A DNA stretch of 64,000 nt from positions 3,857,501 through 3,921,500 of the forward strand of contig NZ_CP066783.1 in assembly GCF_019186805.1 (NCBI RefSeq). The letters are read 5' to 3'. Of this stretch, positions 25,220-34,210 are shown piece by piece. The notes under the pieces were generated by a model. It searched no databases, was not told the origin of the DNA, and worked only from the letters and a program-made list of their open reading frames with translations. Position 1 is the stretch's first letter. Every line of letters begins with the position of its first letter. Origin of the DNA: Comamonas fluminis (GTDB lineage: Bacteria > Pseudomonadota > Gammaproteobacteria > Burkholderiales > Burkholderiaceae_C). The position numbers were made by a program, and so were the translations under genes.

Positions 25220-25963
25220 ATGGACGCTGGAACCTGGTTTACTCAGCTCAACGCCTGGCAGGTCATGGCATTGGGTCTGGTCTTTTTTGGCGGTATCTAT
25301 GTGCTGGGCGCGCTGGCCATGCTGGGGCTGACGCGCACCCTGGCCGCTGCAGGCATTGGCAAGCCGCTGGATACGCGCCCGCTCAAGCCCGACCAGTTGC
25401 AGCGTGAGTGGCGCCAGTCCTTTCATTCGATTCTGGTGTTCGGTCTGGGCATGATCGTGCCCTGGGGCTTTTTGCAGCTGGGCTGGGCCCACCTCACGCC
25501 CAATGCCAGCGCGGGCCGTATCGCGCTGGAAATCATCGCCCTGCTGATCTGGAACGATGTGCACTTCTGGATCAACCACCGCCTGCTGCATACGCGCCGT
25601 CTAGTGCGCTATCACGGCGACCATCACCGCTCCGTAGTCACCACGCCCTGGTCCACCTACAGCTTTCACCCCATTGAGGCGCTGATGCTGGGCAACATCA
25701 TCCTGCTGCCCATGGTGGTGCATGACTTTTACTTCTGGTCGCTGGCCTCCGTGCCGGTGCTGAGCCTGATGCTCAACCTGATTGGGCACTCCAACTGGGA
25801 CTTTTTCCCCAAGGTTTCAGACACCCACCCGCTGGCTGCCAGCCGTCGCCACCATTTGCACCATGCACGCCCTGCGGGCAACTATGGCTTTGCGCTGGCC
25901 TTTATGGACCAGATCATGGGCACCAAGGTCAAGACCTCCTCCACGCAGCCCTCCAGCCACTGA
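25220..25963 (+). CDS. Fatty acid hydroxylase / sterol desaturase family membrane protein
   Basis: The 247-residue membrane protein has the three histidine clusters that bind a diiron centre: HFWINHRLLHT, HGDHHRS and HHLHHAR. Members hydroxylate or desaturate lipids at the membrane. The ATG at 25220 has ACGGAG six bases ahead; the longer upstream frame lacks homology. The next gene, a second membrane desaturase-like protein, begins directly after the stop codon. With the ketoacyl synthase fusion that follows, this looks like a lipid-modifying operon. Substrate unknown. Confidence 0.88.
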   Translation: MDAGTWFTQLNAWQVMALGLVFFGGIYVLGALAMLGLTRTLAAAGIGKPLDTRPLKPDQLQREWRQSFHSILVFGLGMIVPWGFLQLGWAHLTPNASAGRIALEIIALLIWNDVHFWINHRLLHTRRLVRYHGDHHRSVVTTPWSTYSFHPIEALMLGNIILLPMVVHDFYFWSLASVPVLSLMLNLIGHSNWDFFPKVSDTHPLAASRRHHLHHARPAGNYGFALAFMDQIMGTKVKTSSTQPSSH

Positions 25964-26896
25964 ATGAGCAAGCACCCGAGTCAGCGCTTCTTGCCCACGC
26001 TGCGCCATTGGCGCGACTGGCAATCGGTGTTCTATATGGTGATCCTGCCGCTTATCGTCTGGTGGCAGTGGACGCATGGCTTCAGCTTCATTTTGTATAG
26101 CATTGAGCTGTTTCTGACACTAGGCGTGGGCGTGATTCACCACAACCACACCCATGTTCGCATGTGGTGGGGCCGCTGGACCAATCGCGCCACCGACTAC
26201 TGGCTGACGCTGCTGCAGGGCCATCCCACTTTTGTGTTCTGGCCCGCCCATGTGGCCAATCATCACCGCTTTCGCCACGGCCCGCGCGACATCGCACGCA
26301 CCTACCGGCCTGAGTTTGGCGGCGATACCAACCACCTCTGGGGCTATCTGATTCACCCGGTTCAGGCGGGCTTGAAGCTCTATCCGCTGTTCTTTCGCTG
26401 GCTGAACAACCTGCGCATTCACTGGCCCGGCGCCTTTCGCTACTGCATGGGGCAGTACGCGCTGTGGCTGGGTAGCTGGGGCTTTTTTCTGTGGCTGGAC
26501 TGGCAAAAAGCGCTGATCTTCATCATCGTGCCGCAACTGCACGGCCTGCACTGGCTGCTGGCCACCAACTACCTGCAGCACGCCCATGCCGATGGCCGGC
26601 CGCTGACCAGAGCGCAACGCAATACCCCGGGTATCGAGTTGAACTACGCCCGCAACTTCGAGGGGCTGGTCAACCCGCTTCTTTTTAATATTGGCCTGCA
26701 CACCGCGCACCATGAGTGCCCGCATGCGCACTGGTCCGAGCTGACAAACTTGCATGCTCAGACCTATCGCCAGCGAGTCACTCCCGCCCTCAATGAAGGC
26801 GGACTGCTGCCTTATATGGGGCGCGTGTTTGTATTGGGTCTGGTCTGGCCCGCGGCAAGAACCCAGCCGCAGATGCCGCCAGATGCTGTGAAATAG
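25964..26896 (+). CDS. Membrane fatty-acid-desaturase-like protein
   Basis: The 310-residue protein has several membrane segments and histidine boxes of the acyl desaturase type: HHNHTH, HVANHHRFRH and HTAHHECPHAHW. These would hold a diiron site at the cytoplasmic face. The ATG immediately follows the TGA of the hydroxylase gene, so expression is coupled. Desaturases of this type insert double bonds into acyl chains attached to CoA, carrier protein or lipids. The exact position or substrate is not apparent. The ketoacyl synthase fusion gene starts 19 bases after the stop. Confidence 0.85.
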   Translation: MSKHPSQRFLPTLRHWRDWQSVFYMVILPLIVWWQWTHGFSFILYSIELFLTLGVGVIHHNHTHVRMWWGRWTNRATDYWLTLLQGHPTFVFWPAHVANHHRFRHGPRDIARTYRPEFGGDTNHLWGYLIHPVQAGLKLYPLFFRWLNNLRIHWPGAFRYCMGQYALWLGSWGFFLWLDWQKALIFIIVPQLHGLHWLLATNYLQHAHADGRPLTRAQRNTPGIELNYARNFEGLVNPLLFNIGLHTAHHECPHAHWSELTNLHAQTYRQRVTPALNEGGLLPYMGRVFVLGLVWPAARTQPQMPPDAVK

Positions 26897-26915
26897 AAAT
26901 TACTCCTGAGAACAT

Positions 26916-28847
26916 ATGCCTGTTGCCTATTCAAACGTCTATCTGCAATCCGCTGGCATGTTTCTGCCCGGCGCTCCCGTGGACAACGCTGGTATGGATG
27001 CATATGTCGCGCCGCTGAATCGCATCTCCGAGCGCATCAAGCGCCGCATCCTGGCCGAGAACGGCATCCAGACACGCCACTACGCCATTGACGGCGAAGG
27101 CCAGACCGTCTTCAGCAATACGCAGATGGCCAAGGGTGCTATCGAAGACACGCTGGCGCAGGCGGGCAAGACGCTGGCCGACATTGGCTATCTGTCCAGC
27201 GGCTCGTCGGGTGGTGATTCGCTCATGCCCGGCTTTGCCAGCATGATTCAGGGCGAGATGGCCGCGCCGCCCATGGAGACACTGTCTGTGCACGGCGTCT
27301 GCGCCGCCAGCGTGGGCGCCATGCAGGCCGCCGCCATGGCGGTGGAAAGCGGCGCACATGCACTGGCCCTGTCTGTGGCCAGCGAAATGCCTTCGCGCCT
27401 TTTCAAGCGCTCGCGCTTTGCCACGCAGGGTTATGACACCGACTTTGATGCGCACTTCCTGCGCTGGATGCTGTCTGACGGCGCAGGCGCCGTGCTGCTG
27501 GGCGGCCCCAAGGCCTTGCCACAGGCCAACGGCCTGCGCCTGAAACTGAAGTGGACGCACCAGCGCAGCTTTGCGGGCGACTACCCGGTCTGCATGCAAC
27601 TGGGCCTGACGGCAGACCGCAGCAAAAGCCATCTGGACTTCCCCGCCTGGGCCGATGCCGAAGCCGCAGGTGCGCTGTCGCTGCGCCAGGACATTCGCCT
27701 GCTGCCGCATCTTTTTGACGTCTGCATTCACGAATACGCCGACCTGGCCCACAAAGGCTGGGTGCCCGAGCGCGGCATTGACCACTTTCTGTGCCACTAC
27801 TCGTCGGAGCGCTTCATCCCCGTGGTGGACGATCTGCTGAACAAGGCGCAGCTTGCCATCCCGCGTGATCGCTGGTGGAGCAATCTGGCCTGGCGCGGCA
27901 ACACAGGCGCTGCGTCCATCTTCATCATGCTGTCGGAGTTCCTGCAAAAAGAAGGTCAACGCCTTAAAGCGGGTGACACCGTGCTGTGCTTTATCCCCGA
28001 ATCGGGCCGCTTTACCGCTGGCTATATGCTATGGAAAGTAGAGCTAGATACCCCTGTAAAACCTAGACTTGAGGCACATTTCCCTCAAAAAACGGCGACT
28101 CACGACTCCATCGCCAACGATGCGCTGCCCGATGTCTCCACCATCGCCGCACCGCACGACCCGGCCACTGCGCCCCAGCAGCTGGCACCGCTACTGACTG
28201 AGCTGGCCAGCATCTGGCAGGACTACCGCTCACGCGTATGGCGCACACCGCTGCTGCACCGCATTCGCACGCGCCAGTTGCAAACCGGCGACTATGTACG
28301 CTGGATGAGCCACTGGATTCCCCAGGTACGCGAAGGCAGCCTGTGGATGCGCGAAGGCGCGGCATCGCTGACGGGCGACTACGCGCAACTGGCCAGCCTG
28401 ATTGACCTGCATGCAGGCGAAGAGCAAAACGACTTCAAAATCCTGCACAGCGACTATCTGAAGGCGGGCGGCACCGAGACCGATATCAGCAAACTGCGCC
28501 GCAACCCCGGTGGAGAGGCACTGAACGCCTATCTGCATGGCCTGGCAGCCACACCCAACCCCATTGGCCTGCTGGGCGCCATCTACATCATTGAAGGCAC
28601 GGGCCAGCGCATTGTGCCCAGCCTGCTGCCGCTGCTGCGTGCCGCCCTGCCCTTGCCGCCTGATGCCTTCCGCTTTCTGGAATACCACGGCGCCAATGAT
28701 GAAAACCACCTGGAGCGCTGGCTGATGGCCGTACAAATGGCCCTGGCACTGGACAGCGAAGGCACAGCCCAGCAAGCCATACTGCAGACGGCACGCAACA
28801 CGGCGGCCATGTATCTGATGCAGTTCCAGCATGTGCTGGCCGAATAA
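26916..28847 (+). CDS. Ketoacyl synthase III-like protein fused to a heme-oxygenase-like (diiron) domain
   Basis: In this 643-residue protein, residues 1 to about 370 form a thiolase-fold KAS III-like domain with a complete Cys-His-Asn triad: Cys129 in HGVCAAS, His294 in LCHYSSE and Asn329 in RGNTGAAS. After a linker (about 380-425), the C-terminal 215 residues resemble the heme-oxygenase-like, iron-containing redox enzyme family. Candidate iron ligands appear in DLHAGEEQNDF, YIIEGTG and HGANDENHLERW. Such diiron domains oxidise fatty acids or amines (UndA, for example). The fusion suggests a condensation product is passed to an oxygenase. It sits behind a lipid hydroxylase and a desaturase. 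Function inferred. Confidence 0.82.
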   Translation: MPVAYSNVYLQSAGMFLPGAPVDNAGMDAYVAPLNRISERIKRRILAENGIQTRHYAIDGEGQTVFSNTQMAKGAIEDTLAQAGKTLADIGYLSSGSSGGDSLMPGFASMIQGEMAAPPMETLSVHGVCAASVGAMQAAAMAVESGAHALALSVASEMPSRLFKRSRFATQGYDTDFDAHFLRWMLSDGAGAVLLGGPKALPQANGLRLKLKWTHQRSFAGDYPVCMQLGLTADRSKSHLDFPAWADAEAAGALSLRQDIRLLPHLFDVCIHEYADLAHKGWVPERGIDHFLCHYSSERFIPVVDDLLNKAQLAIPRDRWWSNLAWRGNTGAASIFIMLSEFLQKEGQRLKAGDTVLCFIPESGRFTAGYMLWKVELDTPVKPRLEAHFPQKTATHDSIANDALPDVSTIAAPHDPATAPQQLAPLLTELASIWQDYRSRVWRTPLLHRIRTRQLQTGDYVRWMSHWIPQVREGSLWMREGAASLTGDYAQLASLIDLHAGEEQNDFKILHSDYLKAGGTETDISKLRRNPGGEALNAYLHGLAATPNPIGLLGAIYIIEGTGQRIVPSLLPLLRAALPLPPDAFRFLEYHGANDENHLERWLMAVQMALALDSEGTAQQAILQTARNTAAMYLMQFQHVLAE

Positions 28848-28868
28848 AAAAGAGGGATGGAACGCGGG

Positions 28869-29798
28869 ATGAAAGACGATTTCAAGGACCAAGTCTGGGA
28901 CGAGCGCGACCCCAGCCCCTGGCTGGCCCTCTACCTGGACCAGAGCACGCCCCTGCCCGACGAGGTAAAAGCCGCCTGGCTGCGCGACTGCAGCAGCGGC
29001 TCGCGCCAGTACTTTCTGCCCGCCATGCGGCCACTGGCGCGGCTGTCGATGATTCTGATTCAGGCGCTGAAGATCTTTTTGCCAAGGCGCTGGGCTCACT
29101 CCATTTTCTTGCACAGGCTGCTGGCCTTTGGCATGAAGCGCTTTCTCTCGCCCGAGGCCAACTGGCTCATCATGCGGCACTTTCATCTGGGCTCGCAGGT
29201 GCTGCAGTTTGTCGCCGCCAACTCTCCCACCAAGGTCAGCACCTCCCCACTGTTCCCACAGGAAATTGACGACGTGAAGGACGAGCTATTTCTCAAGCAC
29301 GACCTCAACCTCTTTAACTTTGTGATTCGCCTGAACAAGGCGCTGCGCGAAAACAATCAGGAACTGGTTCCCGTGCCAGAGCCCGATTTTTCGATGATTC
29401 ACGAGCCAGACCTGAAGCTGGAAGACATGCCCCATGGCCGCTTCAACGTCATCGACCTGCAAAGCGCCATTGAGCTGTACACGCCCATCTACCAGTTGCT
29501 GCTGACCGACAACGACTTCTGGCGCGCCAGCAACTCGCTGCAGCTCGATGAGACGCTGGCGATCTACTGCGCCAAGATTCTGGCCTCGCCCGAGCATCTG
29601 GTCATGCTCAACAACAAGCACCCCATGGTGCCACTGTCCACCCTATACGCGGCTTACCGCCTTGTGCTGCATGGGCTGTCTACCGAGATGCTGCACGCAC
29701 TGCTGACCCGCATGGCCAGTGGCGAGCACCCTATCCCCGCACGCGAGCTGGCCAAGATGCACAAGGCCGCCGAAGTGGTGATGGACCAGCAAAACTGA
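28869..29798 (+). CDS. Conserved-looking protein of unknown function, 309 residues
   Basis: I do not recognise the family firmly. The protein opens MKDDFKDQVWDERDPSPWLALYLD. It has a basic hydrophobic segment (LARLSMILIQALKIFLPRRWAHSIFL, about residues 60-85) that could touch the membrane, and several His and Asp residues farther on (MRHFHLGSQ, HDLNLFNF). It follows the synthase/diiron fusion by 21 bases and is likely in the same operon, so it may help handle the lipid product. An ATG at 28857 is possible, but the AGAGGG ribosome-binding sequence suits 28869 better. Confidence 0.75.
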   Translation: MKDDFKDQVWDERDPSPWLALYLDQSTPLPDEVKAAWLRDCSSGSRQYFLPAMRPLARLSMILIQALKIFLPRRWAHSIFLHRLLAFGMKRFLSPEANWLIMRHFHLGSQVLQFVAANSPTKVSTSPLFPQEIDDVKDELFLKHDLNLFNFVIRLNKALRENNQELVPVPEPDFSMIHEPDLKLEDMPHGRFNVIDLQSAIELYTPIYQLLLTDNDFWRASNSLQLDETLAIYCAKILASPEHLVMLNNKHPMVPLSTLYAAYRLVLHGLSTEMLHALLTRMASGEHPIPARELAKMHKAAEVVMDQQN

Positions 29799-29813
29799 GA
29801 GAGGCAGCCCTGT

Positions 29814-30455
29814 ATGAGCGAGACCGACAAACGCATCACCGGCATTCGCTTTGATGAACAAAACCTCTGGCTAACACTGGCCGATGGCCGCAGCTTCAGC
29901 GAGCCCATCAAGCGCCATATCCGCCTGGAAAAAGCCACGCCAGAGCAGCGCCTGCAATGGGAGTTGACGGATGATGACCATGGTCTCAATTGGCCCGCGT
30001 TGTGGAAGCCTTCAGACACCGGCATGGTCAGCGTCTGGGATATCGAGCAAGACCTGCTCTACAACCAGGCCCTGGGTGCCCTGCAGGCGGTGAAGTGGGA
30101 TACCACGCTCATCACGCCCGCGCAGCATGAACTGGTCGCCCTGTGGCGCATGGAAGCCGATATCAACAACGGCGGCTTCATGCAGTTTCTGTGCAACTGG
30201 GGCGTACCCAATCTTGAGATGGCACTGCAAGCCCTGCAAAAGCTGGGGGCCATGCAGACCCATGAATGCCTGCAGCAGATGTTTGCCGTCATCGCGCGTT
30301 TTGAAGACTCGCCAGACGTCACCAGCCTGGATGAGTTGCCCGCCCTGCTGACCAAGGCCGAGAACGACAGGCTACAAGAACTGGATGAAGCCTTCTGGGA
30401 CTACCCCAACCGCCTGCCCAAACTGGTGGTATTGCATTACGGACCAGCGGTATGA
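29814..30455 (+). CDS. DUF2442 plus DUF4375 two-domain protein
   Basis: The 213-residue protein has an N-terminal DUF2442-like domain (ITGIRFDEQNLWLTLADGRSFSEPI, then RLEKATPEQRLQWEL). The C-terminal half resembles DUF4375 (EADINNGGFMQFLCNWG, then LPALLTKAENDRLQELDEAFWDY). Neither domain has a settled role; DUF4375 is related to DMP19-like proteins. It overlaps the following Imm22 gene by four bases, so they are coupled. A second DUF4375 protein is encoded at 52715-53287. Confidence 0.75.
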   Translation: MSETDKRITGIRFDEQNLWLTLADGRSFSEPIKRHIRLEKATPEQRLQWELTDDDHGLNWPALWKPSDTGMVSVWDIEQDLLYNQALGALQAVKWDTTLITPAQHELVALWRMEADINNGGFMQFLCNWGVPNLEMALQALQKLGAMQTHECLQQMFAVIARFEDSPDVTSLDELPALLTKAENDRLQELDEAFWDYPNRLPKLVVLHYGPAV

Positions 30456-31030
30456 GCCATTCTAAAAATCACTCGCTGGAGTTTCGCAAGGCCCTGGTTC
30501 ATGAAGCCGTGCATCGTACACCCACTGGCGGGTTCCCCGAACTGGAGCGACGCCATCAACTGCTACCCGGCACCTTGTTTGACTGGGTCAAGGAACTGGG
30601 ACCCAAACCACCGCCTGCGCCGTTTTCGGCCCTGCACTTCTGGATTGGCAATACGCCACTTGATGAAGCCAGCTTTGGCCGTTACTTCGCGCATGCCGAA
30701 AATTACTGGAGTCTGGAGCCCGAAGACCTGGAAGACTCGCCCGAGAACCTGACGGGCTGCGGCTTTTGCCAAGACATTCAAAGCCGCTATCTGTACGACG
30801 AAGATCTGCTGCTGGTGATCTGGCTGCCAGCGCCAGTCCCTGTGGAAGAAATCGTGGGTCACAGCACTCTGGAGAGCGACGAATCACTGGCCCAGATCGT
30901 GCAGACCTGTGCAATGCGCGGTATCCACCAGGCCAATGCCATGTTTGTCTACGCCGACCCGACTCAGTCCATTCCTGAACCCGGCAAGCTCTACAACGGC
31001 CTGCCCTATATCGGACTGTTTGACGACTGA
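30452..31030 (+). CDS. Imm22-like immunity protein with an N-terminal transposase-type HTH
   Basis: Of 192 residues, the first 50 (LEFRKALVHEAVHRTPTGGFPELERRHQLLPGTLFDWVKELG) look like the helix-turn-helix of IS3-type OrfA proteins. The rest, ALHFWIGNTPLDEASFGRYF, then TGCGFCQDIQSRYLYDEDLLLVIWLP, resembles immunity protein 22. Imm22 proteins are predicted to neutralise polymorphic toxins. No toxin gene is nearby. The gene overlaps the DUF2442/DUF4375 gene and precedes an unknown gene, all on one strand. Confidence 0.7.
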   Translation: MSHSKNHSLEFRKALVHEAVHRTPTGGFPELERRHQLLPGTLFDWVKELGPKPPPAPFSALHFWIGNTPLDEASFGRYFAHAENYWSLEPEDLEDSPENLTGCGFCQDIQSRYLYDEDLLLVIWLPAPVPVEEIVGHSTLESDESLAQIVQTCAMRGIHQANAMFVYADPTQSIPEPGKLYNGLPYIGLFDD

Positions 31031-31041
31031 AACTGCCTGCT

Positions 31042-32187
31042 GTGAACCCCTTCTTTGACCCGATCCTGCAGCAGTTTCCCGACTGCCATATTGACCACAA
31101 GGACGCCGCCAGCGTGCACATCACCAGTCCATGTGTCGATGGCGTCATGGCGGTCGAGATCATGGTTCACCATCAGGCCTCGGGCGGTTTCTCGGCCACC
31201 CGCTATGAAGATGGCATGGTGCTGCAAGCGGGGGATCTTGCCCATGCATGGGTCACGCTGCGCGATGCGCGGCAGCAGTTTCTGCACCACGAAGTGATCT
31301 GCACCCCAGATCGCCTGCTGCAACTGCTCGCCGAATGGCGCGCAAAGCCCGAGCCTGCACCCAGCGTCATTGAGGTCACCCCCATCCAAGCGGCTGAGGT
31401 CACCACCTGGGATTCAGGCATTCAGCCGGTCATCCATCACACCATCGACCTCAGCCTGCTGAACGGCCTGCCTGACCCCTCTGCGGCTGCCGCACAGCTG
31501 CAGGAAGACCTGGCAAAGCTTGCCCCTGTGCGAGCTGTGCAGTCCTGGCCCCGCGATGAGCGCGGGCGGCTGGCAGCCCGCACCACCATCATTCTGGCCA
31601 GCTATGGCCCTGCCAGCCGCAAGCGGCAGCCCTGCTTGCTGATGCGATCGAATATGCAGTCGCAAATGCCAGGCTGGCAGCTGCTGCTGTCGCAGGAATT
31701 TCTCGGCAACCAGCGCCATCAGTGGAGTGATGCGCCGTGGCTATGGACCTCAAAATCCGCCCCAGCCCTTAGCAAACAAGCGCAATCAGCTATCAAACTG
31801 ATATCAGAAGGCAAGATCAGCGAAGCCTGTGATCTTTGCGATGTGCAGTTGGGTGACAACTTGCGAAAGCTGGCTGCCGGAATGCGCTGGCAGCGGTTTG
31901 AGCCCGTTCCACAAGCCTGGGCTGATGAACTGCGTGCCGCTTTGCTGCAACTGGCTCCCTGGCGACTGGCTGCGGGCCTGCAGCGCATTCAGCAGCAGCT
32001 GAGCCAGAGCAGCCGCAAACCACCAAAGCCCGGAAGCTGGCAGCGCAAGCTGTTCTGGTTTTCGGGCCAGCGCCAGCAAGTGCGCTGGGGTCTGGGGGCC
32101 GGGCTGGATGCCCAAGGCAGACCTTGGCTAGACTTGATTGCCACGGCTTCCAATGAGCATCTGCCGGAGCCTGACCGGAAGCAGTAG
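31042..32187 (+). CDS. Hypothetical protein, 381 residues
   Basis: An unrecognised soluble protein. It begins at a GTG (31042), eleven bases after the Imm22 stop; a start further inside cannot be excluded. Features visible: an N-terminal beta-rich part (SVHITSPCVDGVMAVEIMVHHQ) and a Pro/Val linker near residues 105-125. A middle domain (WPRDERGRLAARTTIILASYGP) precedes a C-terminal Arg/Gln-rich helical region ending in WGLGAGLDAQGRPWLDLIATA. It is convergent with the GGDEF/EAL gene. It may belong to the same small-protein group as the preceding genes. Confidence 0.65.
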   Translation: MNPFFDPILQQFPDCHIDHKDAASVHITSPCVDGVMAVEIMVHHQASGGFSATRYEDGMVLQAGDLAHAWVTLRDARQQFLHHEVICTPDRLLQLLAEWRAKPEPAPSVIEVTPIQAAEVTTWDSGIQPVIHHTIDLSLLNGLPDPSAAAAQLQEDLAKLAPVRAVQSWPRDERGRLAARTTIILASYGPASRKRQPCLLMRSNMQSQMPGWQLLLSQEFLGNQRHQWSDAPWLWTSKSAPALSKQAQSAIKLISEGKISEACDLCDVQLGDNLRKLAAGMRWQRFEPVPQAWADELRAALLQLAPWRLAAGLQRIQQQLSQSSRKPPKPGSWQRKLFWFSGQRQQVRWGLGAGLDAQGRPWLDLIATASNEHLPEPDRKQ

Positions 32188-32208
32188 CCCCCGTTCTTGC
32201 GCTGTGTT

Positions 32209-33990
32209 TTACGCCGCAGCCAGCCAACTCTGAATTTGCTCGGCAGGCATGGCCTGCGAGTGCAGCCAGCCCTGAAAAAACTCGCAGCCCACATCGCGCA
32301 GCAGCTGCAGCTGATCTGGCTGCTCCACACCTTCGGCGACGACCTCCAGATCCAGCGCATGCACCATTTGCACAATGCCGCCCATCAGCCGGTCACGGCT
32401 GGGTGAGGGAAAGAGAAACTCGCGCCCCAGCTTGACGCGCTGCAGCGGCAGGTATTGCAGATAGGCCAGCGATGAGTGCCCGGTGCCAAAGTCGTCCAGC
32501 GCAATCGTCACGCCCAGCTGGGCCAGATCCTCCAGCACTTGCCGTCCCTGATCGGGGTTAATCATGGCCTGCGATTCGGTCACTTCCAGCTCCAGCCACT
32601 GCGGTGGCACCTGGTGTTTTTGCAAACAGCTTCTGACCTGATCGACCAGATTCACCTGCCGCAGCTGATAGGCCGAGAGATTGACCGCCACGCGCAGCGG
32701 CGTGCCGCACTTGAGCCAGATATCAATCTGCTTGCACGCTGCATCCAGCACATAGTTGCCCAGCGCCACAATCTGGCCCGAAGCTTCAGCCACCGGAATA
32801 AAGCGCGCAGGGCTGACATTGCCCAGCACCGGGTCATGCCAGCGCAGCAAGGCCTCTACGCCCACCACTCTGGCACTTTTCACATCTACCTGAGGCTGGT
32901 AGTGCAGTTGCAGGCCGCCGTAGCTCAGCGCCATGCGCAGCCGCTCTGCCAGCAGCACGCGCTCAGCCATTTCCTTGCCCATGCGTGCTTCAAAAAACAC
33001 GGCGTGCCCCCGACCCTGCGCCTTGGCGCTGTACATGGCCATGTCGGCAAAGCGCATGAGGTCATCGCCTGTCTGTGCATTGTCGGGATATAGCGCAATG
33101 CCGATGCTGGTGCCGAAGTCCAGCGCCAGCCCGTCGTGCTTGAAGGGCATGGCAAACGCAGAAAGTATCTGATCTGCCCAGAAGCGTGCACGCTCTGCAT
33201 GCTCACCCGCCAGCAGCACCACAAATTCATCGCCCCCCAGCCGCGCCAGAATGCCTTCGCTGCGCAGTTGTGATTTCAGGCGTCTGGACACTTCCCGCAG
33301 CAGTTGATCGCCCGCCGCATGACCGTAACCGTCATTGATGGCCTTGAAGTTATCCAGATCAAGCTGCAGCACGGCCAGCGAATCCCCCGTGGCCTGCGCA
33401 ATCTTGAGCTGCTCCTGCAGCTCCTGCGTGAAATGCCAGCGGTTATTCAGCCCAGTCAGGGTGTCGCGTGAGGCCTGAAATTTCAGGCGCTGCTGCATCT
33501 GATTGATTTCCGTCACATCGCGCACAAAGGCTACGGCCATGCCGCTGCGCTCATTGCCAAAGTGCCCCAGCGCAATATCCACCGGCACGCGGCTGCCCTG
33601 CTTGCGCTGCAGCCACAGCGCGCCACCCAGGCCCATGGGGCGACGCGATGGCCCGGAAAAGTAGCTGCGCAGATAGTGCGCATGTGTGGCGCGCAAATCG
33701 TCGGTCAGCAAGATGTCCAGACTCTGGCCTTCCAGCTCGCTGCGCTCGTACCCTGAAATGGCCAGCATGGCTGCATTCGCTGCCACGATGCAGCCGTCAT
33801 GCCCCACCAGCAAGATGCCGTCTGGCGCAGCATCCAGCGCATCGCGCTCACGCGAGGTAAGCCAGGAACGGGGTTTCAGACTTTCGCCCTTGTCCCAGGC
33901 TGAAAGCGCCTGCGTCAGCCGGGTCTGGCATTCAACCAGTTCTGCAGTGGAAACAGATTCGGTCAGGGAAGAAAAAGGGCACTGGGCCAT
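32209..33990 (-). CDS. PAS-GGDEF-EAL protein (cyclic-di-GMP turnover)
   Basis: The 593-residue protein has a PAS domain over about residues 50-165 (DAAPDGILLVGHDG). A GGDEF domain follows with an intact active site, RLGGDEFVVL, then an EAL domain with VEALLRW, LEVTESQ, DDFGTGHSS and VAEGVE. So both synthesis and breakdown of cyclic-di-GMP are conceivable. The KID motif of EAL domains reads KLG here. No membrane segment is seen, so the PAS domain likely senses a cytoplasmic cue. AGGAG lies seven bases before the ATG at 33990; a longer frame upstream lacks such support. Confidence 0.92.
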   Translation of the reverse strand: MAQCPFSSLTESVSTAELVECQTRLTQALSAWDKGESLKPRSWLTSRERDALDAAPDGILLVGHDGCIVAANAAMLAISGYERSELEGQSLDILLTDDLRATHAHYLRSYFSGPSRRPMGLGGALWLQRKQGSRVPVDIALGHFGNERSGMAVAFVRDVTEINQMQQRLKFQASRDTLTGLNNRWHFTQELQEQLKIAQATGDSLAVLQLDLDNFKAINDGYGHAAGDQLLREVSRRLKSQLRSEGILARLGGDEFVVLLAGEHAERARFWADQILSAFAMPFKHDGLALDFGTSIGIALYPDNAQTGDDLMRFADMAMYSAKAQGRGHAVFFEARMGKEMAERVLLAERLRMALSYGGLQLHYQPQVDVKSARVVGVEALLRWHDPVLGNVSPARFIPVAEASGQIVALGNYVLDAACKQIDIWLKCGTPLRVAVNLSAYQLRQVNLVDQVRSCLQKHQVPPQWLELEVTESQAMINPDQGRQVLEDLAQLGVTIALDDFGTGHSSLAYLQYLPLQRVKLGREFLFPSPSRDRLMGGIVQMVHALDLEVVAEGVEQPDQLQLLRDVGCEFFQGWLHSQAMPAEQIQSWLAAA

Positions 33991-34210
33991 ATGCGCACTC
34001 CTAGCAGCACTGTGGCGTTGTGCGTGCGCTGCACCTCTCATGCAGCACATCAAAGACCAGTTGCCGAACTTCAGCGCCGACTTTCTGACCCCACCCAGTG
34101 TCTCAAGGCGCCCACTATGCGCAGTGCAACACGCCCACTGTTTGCGCTATATCAAACACAGGAATGCAGCAAGGGGTAGTACTAGCTTGCGACCACTCGC
34201 TAACCGACGC

